From: Candidatus Wallbacteria bacterium | Lineage (GTDB): Bacteria > Muiribacteriota > UBA6191 > JACPRK01 | DNA: 13,915 nt | Assembly: GCA_016199905.1 (NCBI GenBank) | Contig: JACQFU010000246.1 | Span: forward strand, 1 to 13,915 | Reading direction: 5' to 3' | Shown: positions 7,264 through 13,829 of the stretch, piece after piece | Layout: every line of letters starts with the position of its first letter | How positions within the stretch are numbered: position 1 is the stretch's first letter | The notes under the pieces: model-generated | The model's database searches: none | What the model was told of the DNA's origin: nothing | The model's input: only the letters and a program-made list of their open reading frames with translations | Position numbers and translations under genes: made by a program

Positions 7264-7995
7264 TCAAACCACCAGTCCGCCATCCACGCCCAGGACCTGC
7301 CCGGTGATGAACGAGGCGTCCTCGGAGGCGAGGAACAGGTAGGCCTTTGCGACCTCGAGTGCGGTGCCGTTGCGTTTGAGAGGCGTCTTCTCTTTCATCA
7401 TCTCGAGGACCTTCTCGGGCATCTTGGCCGTCATGTCCGTCAGGATGAAACCGGGGGCCACAACGTTGACGCGGACGTTGAATCGCGCCAGTTCCCGAGC
7501 CATCGTGCGCGTCATGCCGATGACACCGGCCTTCGAGGCCGCGTAGTTGGCCTGCCCAAAGTTGCCGTATAGGCCAACGATGGAGCTGGCGTTCAGGATG
7601 ACGCCGCTTTGCTGCTGGCTCATGACTCGAGCCACAGCCTGGGAACAGTTGAAGACACCCTTCAGATTGACGGCGATGACTCGATCGAAGGCCGACTCCT
7701 CCATTTTCAACAGGGTTGCGTCGGCGGTGATGCCGGCGTTGTTGATCAGGACGTCGATCTTGCCGTCGACCTGCAGGGCCTGGGCAACGGCCGCCTCGAT
7801 GGAAGCGCGGTTGGTGACGTCGACGACGGCAGTGCGCAGCCCGTCGCCAACTCCCTTGGCGAGCGCGGCCAGGGATTCGGGCCGCACGTCCCACGCGTGA
7901 ACCTTGGCGCCTTCCGCGACGAACAGTTTCGCCGTCTCAGCGCCGATGCCCGACCCAGCCCCGGTGATGATCGCAACCTTGTTTGCCAGACGCAT
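7264..7995 (-). CDS. Short-chain dehydrogenase, FabG/PhaB-type 3-oxoacyl (acetoacetyl-CoA) reductase
   Basis: The protein has 243 residues from the ATG at 7995, which has AGGAG seven bases upstream; an in-frame start at 8031 would add 12 residues not seen in the family. Motifs are complete: T11-G-A-G-S-G-I-G18, N85-N-A-G88, and the tetrad N110, S138, Y151, K155 at the same numbering as E. coli FabG. The C-terminal PGFILTDMTAKMPE and VDGG are also typical. The enzyme reduces 3-oxoacyl-CoA or -ACP to the (R)-3-hydroxy form. Its place between the phasin-like and secreted genes of a phaC operon suggests a PhaB role, supplying monomer to the synthase. D36 at the end of strand 2 points to NADH rather than NADPH use. 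A fatty-acid-synthesis FabG cannot be excluded, but no fab genes are nearby. Confidence 0.9.
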   Translation of the reverse strand: MRLANKVAIITGAGSGIGAETAKLFVAEGAKVHAWDVRPESLAALAKGVGDGLRTAVVDVTNRASIEAAVAQALQVDGKIDVLINNAGITADATLLKMEESAFDRVIAVNLKGVFNCSQAVARVMSQQQSGVILNASSIVGLYGNFGQANYAASKAGVIGMTRTMARELARFNVRVNVVAPGFILTDMTAKMPEKVLEMMKEKTPLKRNGTALEVAKAYLFLASEDASFITGQVLGVDGGLVV

Positions 7996-8055
7996 TGGAA
8001 GACTCCTGTCGAGTTGGGGAACCGGGGCCACGGGTGCCGTCGCGTTCCGGAGTGG

Positions 8056-8439
8056 TTACTTTCGCCGAGACTTCTTCGGCGCCGGCGCCTTCTTCTTCGG
8101 GGCCGTCGGCCGGCTCTTGGGAGTCCGGGAGAGCACGGGAGCAGCGGCCGGCGGCGTGCCCAGCTCCGAGAGGCGGTCCTCGAGATCGAGCAGCTTCTGC
8201 TCGATCCGGAGCAGGTACGTGAGGATGCGCTGCATGTCGGCCTTGGTCGGGACGTTGAGCGCCTCGAGGCTGGCTTGCAGCTGCTGATCGATCTGCTTCT
8301 TGAAGTCCAGCGATCGGCCGAAGCCGTCGCTCATATGCTTGAGGAATCCTTCGCTGCGAGACAGACGCTCCAGCATCTCCCCGACGGACTTCTCCCAGGT
8401 GATCATCATTTCGCGGCCCATGTCGAACGGGTTATTCAC
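8056..8439 (-). CDS. Small PhaE/phasin-like PHA granule protein with basic tail
   Basis: The protein has 127 residues from a GTG at 8439, four bases after a strong AAAGGAGG; an upstream ATG (8484) would lie deep in the lipase gene. Residues 5-60 form an amphipathic helical region. L61-N-V-P-T-K-A-D-M69 then leads into a heptad-patterned coiled coil (about 68-93). The 'l.vPTk.D...l...l..Le..l..L' pattern is that of the C-terminus of PhaE, the class III synthase partner, and of some phasins. PhaE is usually about 350 residues, so this is much shorter. Residues 104-127 carry 11 Lys/Arg in 24 with Pro/Ala, like the histone-like tail of PhaF phasins, which bind DNA. It may activate PhaC, coat granules, and tether them to the nucleoid; these roles are inferred. 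The start overlaps the lipase stop by eight bases. Confidence 0.72.
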   Translation of the reverse strand: MNNPFDMGREMMITWEKSVGEMLERLSRSEGFLKHMSDGFGRSLDFKKQIDQQLQASLEALNVPTKADMQRILTYLLRIEQKLLDLEDRLSELGTPPAAAPVLSRTPKSRPTAPKKKAPAPKKSRRK

Positions 8440-9793
8440 GGGGCCTCCTTTCGGAATCCTGGAGCCAACGTTCCAGCTGCGCAAAGGCAGCGGGGTCGTA
8501 CGCCAGGGCCAGGTGGTTGAGGTCGAGGATCTCTTTCCCGAGCAGTTTCGCTCCGCGCCGCATGGCGCCTTCCACGTGCTGCGCCGATGAAAGAAAAACC
8601 ACTCCGTCGGAGGTGGGCGAGAGAGGATTGTTCCAGACCGGGATCAGCCGGCCGCCGGAACTGAGGTGGTCGAACGGTTTCTTCCCGGCCAGGACGGCCA
8701 GCTTCACCCGAGGATCGATGCCGCGCTCCTCGAGCCGGTAGATGAGCCGCTCGCCTTGGGCGATGGCGGCCTTGATTCCTCGGGACTGAAGGAAGAGCGT
8801 TGTCCCGCCGTGATAGAGGGCCTGCATGGTCAGGTTGCCATCCACGGTGTAGCTGTCCGGCGCCAGAGGCTCCACACCGCTGCCGTCCAGGTCGTAGAGC
8901 ACCTGGCATTGGCCGGGGAACGCGTTGCCCCGGTCGGTGTAGATCGAGCGATCGCCCACGTCAGTCCAGAGGCCGTAAAGGAGCATCTTCTCGGCCGCGA
9001 GCGGGGCGTTCATCGTCGACTGCTGATCGACCCAGAGGTTGTACCCGTAGTAGCGGAAGGCCGTGTCGACGCCGAGCATCGGACAGCCCACGGCCACCCA
9101 GCGCCGCACGTCGCCCCGGAAGTCGCTCAGGAAGGTCTTCTTCGGGAAGAGCGTCCTGGCGTCGCTCAGGTAGAGCCGGGCTGCCACTCCGCCCTTGGAG
9201 TGCGCCACGAGGTCGACCGAGAACCCCGGATCGGCGTCCCGGCCCAGCAGGCGCCGGATGCGCGCGATCGCGTTGGCCAGGTGCTCGGCCTGCATGAAGT
9301 CGTCGCCCTGGGAGTGGGCGAAGGTGACGGCAAAGACAGCGAAGCCGTCCCGGGCAAGACTCAGGGCGAAACCTGTGTCCTTGGGCTTTTGCCCGGGGCC
9401 CAGGAAGTGGTCCAGCGGATGGATCCAGGCTCGGTTGGCGTTGTCGGCTGCGCCGTGCACCAGCAGCACGGGCACGGGGCGGCGCGCCGAGCGGAACCCC
9501 GGAGCGCAGTGCAGGAGGAATTCTCCGGAGTGGGGGTCCTTCTTTCCCCCGAACCATTTGATGATCCACGGGTCTTGCTGCAGTCCCGCAGGGCTGAAGG
9601 TCTCCTGCCGGAAAGCCGGGTGCGGATCGCGCAGAAGCTCCACCCTCTCCCAGCAACCCGCGTCGGATTTCTCGAAGACCGCGACGGGCTCCGGCAGGAA
9701 GAGGTCCGAGGCGGCCAGCGGTGCCGCCAAGGACAGCGCCGCGAGGACCAGCGTCGCGAGGGTCGTCCTCACCATAAACACTTTGCTACTCAT
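8432..9793 (-). CDS. Secreted lipase-like alpha/beta hydrolase
   Basis: The protein has 453 residues from an ATG at 9793, with GGAGGAG just upstream. Residues 1-28 form a signal peptide (TTLATLVLAALSLAAPLAAS). The lipase features are V109-L-L-V-H-G-A-A-D (oxyanion loop), the nucleophile elbow A197-H-S199-K-G-G202, the S-D396-G-V-V-F-L-S-S-A block (Asp before the last strand, as in class 2/PGAP1-type lipases), and H427 in LNHLAL. The likely triad is S199, D396, H427. The first elbow glycine is replaced by alanine (AHSKG), as in several bacterial lipases. It should act outside the cytoplasm on esters such as acylglycerols; an extracellular PHA depolymerase is an alternative that I cannot exclude. 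The gene lies 24 bases after phaC and its stop overlaps the start of the PhaE/phasin-like gene, so it is firmly inside the PHA operon. Confidence 0.82.
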   Translation of the reverse strand: MSSKVFMVRTTLATLVLAALSLAAPLAASDLFLPEPVAVFEKSDAGCWERVELLRDPHPAFRQETFSPAGLQQDPWIIKWFGGKKDPHSGEFLLHCAPGFRSARRPVPVLLVHGAADNANRAWIHPLDHFLGPGQKPKDTGFALSLARDGFAVFAVTFAHSQGDDFMQAEHLANAIARIRRLLGRDADPGFSVDLVAHSKGGVAARLYLSDARTLFPKKTFLSDFRGDVRRWVAVGCPMLGVDTAFRYYGYNLWVDQQSTMNAPLAAEKMLLYGLWTDVGDRSIYTDRGNAFPGQCQVLYDLDGSGVEPLAPDSYTVDGNLTMQALYHGGTTLFLQSRGIKAAIAQGERLIYRLEERGIDPRVKLAVLAGKKPFDHLSSGGRLIPVWNNPLSPTSDGVVFLSSAQHVEGAMRRGAKLLGKEILDLNHLALAYDPAAFAQLERWLQDSERRPRE

Positions 9794-9817
9794 GGGCTCC
9801 TCCGAGTCGAGAGCGAC

Positions 9818-10933
9818 TCAGTTGCTCCTCCGGGTAGTGTTGGTTCGGAGCCAGTCCAGCGTGTCTTTCCAGACCGTCTCGCGGATGGGATGGGCCACGG
9901 TCACAGTTATGTGAGAGGCCTCATAGGGATGGTTCCAGGTCTTGGTGCCCGCCAGCAGCTGCGCCGAACGCTCGGCGGTCGCGCACGGCACGATGTGGTC
10001 GTTCTTGGCGTAGATGTTCAGCACGGGGCAGCTCACACGCCCCAGGTCGACCGTGCGGTCGCCGACACGGAACTCGCCCTTGGCCAGCTGGTTCTTCTGG
10101 TAGCAGCCCTTGACGAAATCGTGGTAGACGCGCCCCGGGAACGGGACGTTGTCCGTCGACCAACGCTCGATGCTCCGGAAGTTGCGGACGTACTTCTCAT
10201 CCAGGATGTTCTCGAACAGCAGCCGGTTGCGAGCCAGGTGTTCCTTGGGTTTCATGTAGGGAAACGAGGCATGCAGGATCTTCTCGGGCACGCTGCCGAA
10301 GGCGGAGGTGATCTTTTCGGGGTCGAAGAACTTCGGGTTGGTCCACAGGGAGAGGATGCCCGCGTCCTCGAAATCGAGCGGCGCCGTGAGCAGCACCAGA
10401 CCCGCGTAGTGTTCGGGGTGCAGCGCGGCCATCATCGCCGTGAGGGTCCCGCCGATACAGTAGCCAAACAGAGTCAGCCTTCGGCCGCCTTCCGCGCGCC
10501 GGATGCGCTTCACGGCCCGCAGCGCCACCTTCTCCAGGTAGTAGTCGAGGTCGAGGTCGTCATTCTCGGGCCCCGGGATGCCCCAATCGATGAGGTAGAC
10601 CTTGTGGCCCGCTCGCGACAGCGTCTCGATGAAGCTATGCCCGGGCTGCAAGTCCAGGATGTACCACCGATTGATGAACGAGTAGACCATGAGGATCGGC
10701 GGGGCGTCGTTGCGCTCGCCCAGCACCTCGTAGCTCAGGACCCGGCAGCTGCCCTCTTCGTAGAGAACCGTGTACGGCGTCCTCGCCATCCCGAGCGAGG
10801 CCAGCTGCTCCTCGGTGGCCCTCTCGCCGCGACTGGACAGGTCCTGCAGGTACTGCAGGAAGGCCTGCGAGCGCGTCGTCAGCTCGCCGGCCGAAAGTCC
10901 CTTGCCGTTGGTACCGCTCGTCTTTGCCGTCAT
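9818..10933 (-). CDS. phaC: Poly(R)-hydroxyalkanoate synthase, class III type
   Basis: The protein has 371 residues from an ATG at 10933, with GGGAGG five bases upstream. The ATG overlaps the TetR stop as ATGA. PhaC polymerises (R)-3-hydroxyacyl-CoA into PHA at the granule surface. The lipase-like box is G157-Y-C159-I-G161-G, the acid is D312 (AKNDHIVP) and the base H341. These are exactly ten residues beyond C149, D302 and H331 of Allochromatium vinosum PhaC, so the spacing is conserved. YSFINRWYILDLQPG and VYLIDWGIP are also characteristic of the family. Length fits classes III/IV (about 355-370) and not class I (about 590). The residues around H341 are S-H-I-T where family members usually have G-H-(I/V). 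A class III or IV synthase needs a partner subunit; the PhaE-like gene two genes downstream is the candidate. Confidence 0.95.
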   Translation of the reverse strand: MTAKTSGTNGKGLSAGELTTRSQAFLQYLQDLSSRGERATEEQLASLGMARTPYTVLYEEGSCRVLSYEVLGERNDAPPILMVYSFINRWYILDLQPGHSFIETLSRAGHKVYLIDWGIPGPENDDLDLDYYLEKVALRAVKRIRRAEGGRRLTLFGYCIGGTLTAMMAALHPEHYAGLVLLTAPLDFEDAGILSLWTNPKFFDPEKITSAFGSVPEKILHASFPYMKPKEHLARNRLLFENILDEKYVRNFRSIERWSTDNVPFPGRVYHDFVKGCYQKNQLAKGEFRVGDRTVDLGRVSCPVLNIYAKNDHIVPCATAERSAQLLAGTKTWNHPYEASHITVTVAHPIRETVWKDTLDWLRTNTTRRSN

Positions 10934-12066
10934 CGATCCTCCCGGCCGTCCGCCACGAATGCCGCCAGCCCCCGCCGCACGAACCGGCGCGCCACGGAGA
11001 CCGCAGTCTCCCTGTCGAGCGCCCCGTCGACGATTGCCAGCAGCCCCAGCCAGTGACCCAGGCCCATCAGCGCCTGCGCGGTCACGGCCGCATCGAGCGT
11101 TCCGACCTCACGAGCCACCGCGGCTGCCGAGAGCCCGGCGGCATAGGGAGCCATCAGGCTCCGATAGTAGTCCTGCCCCACTGCCGGCGCCACGAACTCG
11201 GCCTCCCGCACGATCCGGTAGACGCCCGGACGCTCGCGCAGGAATCCGAAGAACGCAAGCAACCCGGCCTCTTCGAAGTCGGCCCGGCGCGCCAGGCCGG
11301 CCGTTTCCGTTCGGACCGCCCGGCCCAGATCGGCCCGAATGCGCCCTACGACCTCGCCCAGCAGCTCCTCCTTGGTCCGAAAGTGGAGGAAGACCGCCGT
11401 GTCGCTGACGCGCGCGTGCCGCGCGATCGCCGAGACCGTCGCGGCCGAAAAACCCTTCTCGGAGAAGAGCTGCTCGGCCGATGAAAGGATTCGATCGCGA
11501 GCCGGCAAGGATGCTGGATGAGGAGTCGTTTCCTCCGCCGGATAGAACGAAGCCTTTGACGGCTGAGCCCTGCGTGCAGGTCCCTTCTCGATGCCGTGCC
11601 TGGCCAGACGGGCCAGCTCCCGGGCCACGTCGGCCGCCGGCGGCTGCCCTGCGTCGCGCCAGACGCTGCGCACGATCGCCGGAAAGTAGGCCAACGAGAA
11701 CAGGCACCAGGCGAGCGCCCGAGCTTCATCGTGGCCGCGCGCAGGGCTGCCGGCCACGGCCCGCTCCAGGATCTCGATGACCGGCAGCAGCGCCTCATAG
11801 GGCTTACGCCCGACGGCGAACTCCGCCTCCCGGAACAGCGTGAACAGATCGCGCTCGGCCGCCAGGGCCTCCAGCAACGCGACGTAGAGTCCGGTCAACC
11901 GATTCCCCCGCGCGGGCGCCGACGCGAGCGCCGCCTCCAGCCGCGAGGCCAGCGCCCCGCCAAAGCTCTTCGCCAGCTCGTCGAAGATCTGCTCCTTGCC
12001 CTTGAAGTGCTGATACGGCGCGCCGGGCGACAGCCGCGCCGCGCGCGCCAGGTCCGCCAGGGTCAC
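10930..12066 (-). CDS. Double TetR-family regulator (tandem duplication, first domain N-truncated)
   Basis: One uninterrupted frame encodes two TetR proteins. From a GTG at 12066 it gives 378 residues. The second unit has a full DNA-binding domain (about 190-236: RDRILSSAEQLFSEKGF, then the recognition region ARVSDTAVFLHF). The first has only the later part of its domain (TLADLARAARLSPGAPYQHF, 2-21), lacking helix 1. The two units align with an exact 208-residue offset: T2/T210 in the HTH and REAEF at 79-83 and 287-291 in the ligand domain. No Met lies between them, so this is a fusion. No ribosome site precedes 12066; another GTG at 12123 would take helix 1 from the antisense of phaR, but that stretch fits the helix poorly. 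The stop overlaps the phaC start, so it is the first gene of the PHA operon and likely controls it in response to an acyl-CoA or fatty-acid-like ligand (inferred). Confidence 0.8.
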   Translation of the reverse strand: MTLADLARAARLSPGAPYQHFKGKEQIFDELAKSFGGALASRLEAALASAPARGNRLTGLYVALLEALAAERDLFTLFREAEFAVGRKPYEALLPVIEILERAVAGSPARGHDEARALAWCLFSLAYFPAIVRSVWRDAGQPPAADVARELARLARHGIEKGPARRAQPSKASFYPAEETTPHPASLPARDRILSSAEQLFSEKGFSAATVSAIARHARVSDTAVFLHFRTKEELLGEVVGRIRADLGRAVRTETAGLARRADFEEAGLLAFFGFLRERPGVYRIVREAEFVAPAVGQDYYRSLMAPYAAGLSAAAVAREVGTLDAAVTAQALMGLGHWLGLLAIVDGALDRETAVSVARRFVRRGLAAFVADGREDR

Positions 12067-12072
12067 GCTGCG

Positions 12073-12462
12073 GTACTGATCAAGCGCTACGGCAACCGCC
12101 GGCTCTACGACACGGTGGAGCACCGGTGCATCGGGCGCGACGAACTGTTGTCGCTGGCCCGAGCGCGGGTGGAGTTCGTCGTGCGCGACGCCCGCTCGGG
12201 CGAGGACTTGACGCAGACGACGCTGCTCGCCCTGCTGACCGAAGGCGGCGGCGCCGTCTCCGCCGCGATGTCGATCGATTTTCTGCGAGAGCTGGCCGGG
12301 CTGCAGCAGCAAGTCGTCCGGGATTTCTTCCAGAAGCACCTGCCCGCGGCCTTCAAGGCCTATGTAGAACTGGGCCGGCCAAGCAGCGCCCCATTGCAGA
12401 ACGACCCCGGCTCGCCCGAGGCGCCGCCTCTTCGGGCTACGCGGAAAACCAAGCGGAGCTAG
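12073..12462 (+). CDS. phaR: PhaR-type PHA synthesis regulator, 5' end missing or unclear
   Basis: The conserved product begins at 12073 and has about 129 residues to the TAG at 12460. It opens with VLIKRYGNRRLYDT, the hallmark of the PHB/PHA accumulation regulator DNA-binding domain, continues with EFVVRDARSGEDLTQTTLLALL and then the C-terminal SIDFLRELAGLQQQVVRDFF region. PhaR binds both PHA and DNA and represses phasin genes until granules form. No ATG, GTG or TTG with a ribosome site lies just before 12073; the nearest in-frame candidates are a CTG at 12076 and a GTG at 12007 that would add 22 residues read from the antisense of the TetR gene. Normal PhaR proteins have a short N-terminal lead of several residues here. 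The gene is therefore probably 5'-truncated and may not be translated, or the assembly has lost sequence. The tail (115-129) is basic. Confidence 0.82.
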   Translation, partial: VLIKRYGNRRLYDTVEHRCIGRDELLSLARARVEFVVRDARSGEDLTQTTLLALLTEGGGAVSAAMSIDFLRELAGLQQQVVRDFFQKHLPAAFKAYVELGRPSSAPLQNDPGSPEAPPLRATRKTKRS

Positions 12463-12467
12463 CTCCG
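12454..12467. repeat. 14-base perfect palindrome over the phaR stop codon
   Basis: CGGAGCTAGCTCCG is a perfect inverted repeat without a loop. It spans the TAG stop of phaR and lies between convergent phaR and the acyl-CoA synthetase gene, whose stop is at 12495. It could be part of a bidirectional terminator or a protein-binding site, but there is no U-tract and the hairpin would need to lose central pairs to form a loop. Its role is undetermined. Confidence 0.35.
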
Positions 12468-12494
12468 ACCCGGCCGTGACGCGCCTGCCCGCGG

Positions 12495-13784
12495 TCATTT
12501 CGCGGCTCCGTCGCTTTCTTCCATCAGCGCCCGGACATAGTTCTTGAGCACCTTGCCGCTGGCGTTGCGCGGAAGCTCGAGCACCAGGTCGACTCGTCGA
12601 GGCACCTTGTATCGAGCCAAGCGCTGTCTCAGGAAATCGATCAGACCCTCGGAGCTGACCACGTGGCCCGGGCGGGCGACCACCGCAGCCCAGCCGATTT
12701 CGCCCCACTTTGGGTCCGGCACCCCGAAGCAACAGGCTTCGGCCACTCCCGGGTGAGTTGCCAGGGCGTTCTCGATCTCCGCGGGATAGACGTTTTCGCC
12801 GCCCGAGATCCACATCTCCTTGCTGCGGCCGGCGATGCGGAAGTACCCGTCGGTATCGACGGAGGCGAGGTCGCCCGTGCGGAACCAGCCGTCCCGGCGG
12901 GAGTTGGCAGTCGCGACGGGGTTTTCGAGGTAGCCGGCGCTGACGATGGGGCCGGACAACTCCAGCTCGCCTATGATGCCGGCGGGGACAGCAGCGCCGG
13001 CGGCGTCGACCACGCGGGCGCCGACGTGCAGCATCGGCTTTCCCACGGTGCCCGCCTTCCGGACGGCATCCTCGGGCGGAAGACTGAAGCAGTTGGGCCC
13101 GGCCTCCGTCATTCCGAATCCCTGCCTGAAGACCAGGCCGCGCGCGGCATAGGTCTCGATCAGAGGGATCGGACACGGCGCGCCGCCGCACAGGCAGAAG
13201 CGGACAGAGGATAGGTCTGTCCGCGAGAAGGAGGGAGATTCGGCGAGCATTTGGAAAGTGGTCGGGACTCCGAAGAGGGTCGTGATGCGGTAGCGTTCGT
13301 GGGCTGCCAGGATGCGCTCGGCGTCGAAGGCCGCCATCTGGAATACCGTGGCCCCTCGATGGAACAGCGGCGTCGAGAGAACGTGCAGGCCGCCCGTATG
13401 GAAAAGGGGCGTGTAGGTAATGGTGGAGTCCCGGGACGTGAGATCGGTGGCGATACCCGTGTTGAGAGAGTTCCAGTGGACCTGCCCCAACGTCAACATC
13501 GCACCCTTGGGCTGACCGGTGGTCCCGGAGGTGTAGAGCACCTGATGGACCGTGTCGAGGCTCGCGGGGAGCGCGTCGAAGGGAGCGTCGGAAACCTCGG
13601 AGGTGGCGGCCTCGTAGGAGAGCGCGCCGCCGGGCGACGCGCCCAGCGAGAAGAGACGTGTCGCGGCAGGCACGCCCGTCGAGGCCGCGTCTGTGTGTTC
13701 CGGGGCGCTGACGAGGACCTTGGGCCGCGCCAGATTGAGGACGGTCCTGAGCTCCTCGGAAGCGAGGCGAAAGTTGACAATCAC
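12495..13784 (-). CDS. AMP-forming acyl-CoA synthetase/ligase, N-terminally truncated
   Basis: The frame gives 429 residues from a GTG at 13784. All core motifs of ANL (AMP-binding) enzymes are present: P-loop Y84-T-S-G-T-T-G-Q-P-K93-G, FRQGFGMTEAG (A5), WFRTGDLASVDTDGYF (A7), AGRSKEMWISGGENVYP (A8 region) and the catalytic lysine K411 in NASGKVLKN (A10). The enzyme activates a carboxylic acid to acyl-AMP and then acyl-CoA. Family members are about 500-520 residues; here the first residues VNFRLASEEL correspond to a point about 80-100 residues into the normal protein. Upstream in this frame a TGA follows within 18 codons, and no frame shows the expected N-terminal sequence. The gene is therefore broken or mis-assembled at its 5' end. 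The substrate may be a fatty acid that feeds PHA synthesis, by context only. Confidence 0.8.
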   Translation of the reverse strand: MIVNFRLASEELRTVLNLARPKVLVSAPEHTDAASTGVPAATRLFSLGASPGGALSYEAATSEVSDAPFDALPASLDTVHQVLYTSGTTGQPKGAMLTLGQVHWNSLNTGIATDLTSRDSTITYTPLFHTGGLHVLSTPLFHRGATVFQMAAFDAERILAAHERYRITTLFGVPTTFQMLAESPSFSRTDLSSVRFCLCGGAPCPIPLIETYAARGLVFRQGFGMTEAGPNCFSLPPEDAVRKAGTVGKPMLHVGARVVDAAGAAVPAGIIGELELSGPIVSAGYLENPVATANSRRDGWFRTGDLASVDTDGYFRIAGRSKEMWISGGENVYPAEIENALATHPGVAEACCFGVPDPKWGEIGWAAVVARPGHVVSSEGLIDFLRQRLARYKVPRRVDLVLELPRNASGKVLKNYVRALMEESDGAAK

Positions 13785-13829
13785 CCGCTGGGAGCATGGG
13801 AATCGGCTTAACGATGCCGCATGATGGGC

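Noticed and set aside
8666..11056. A 796-codon open frame on the plus strand
   Set aside because: It runs antisense to the lipase and phaC, has no domain that I recognise and an Arg/His/Gln-rich composition typical of antisense reading of GC-rich genes.
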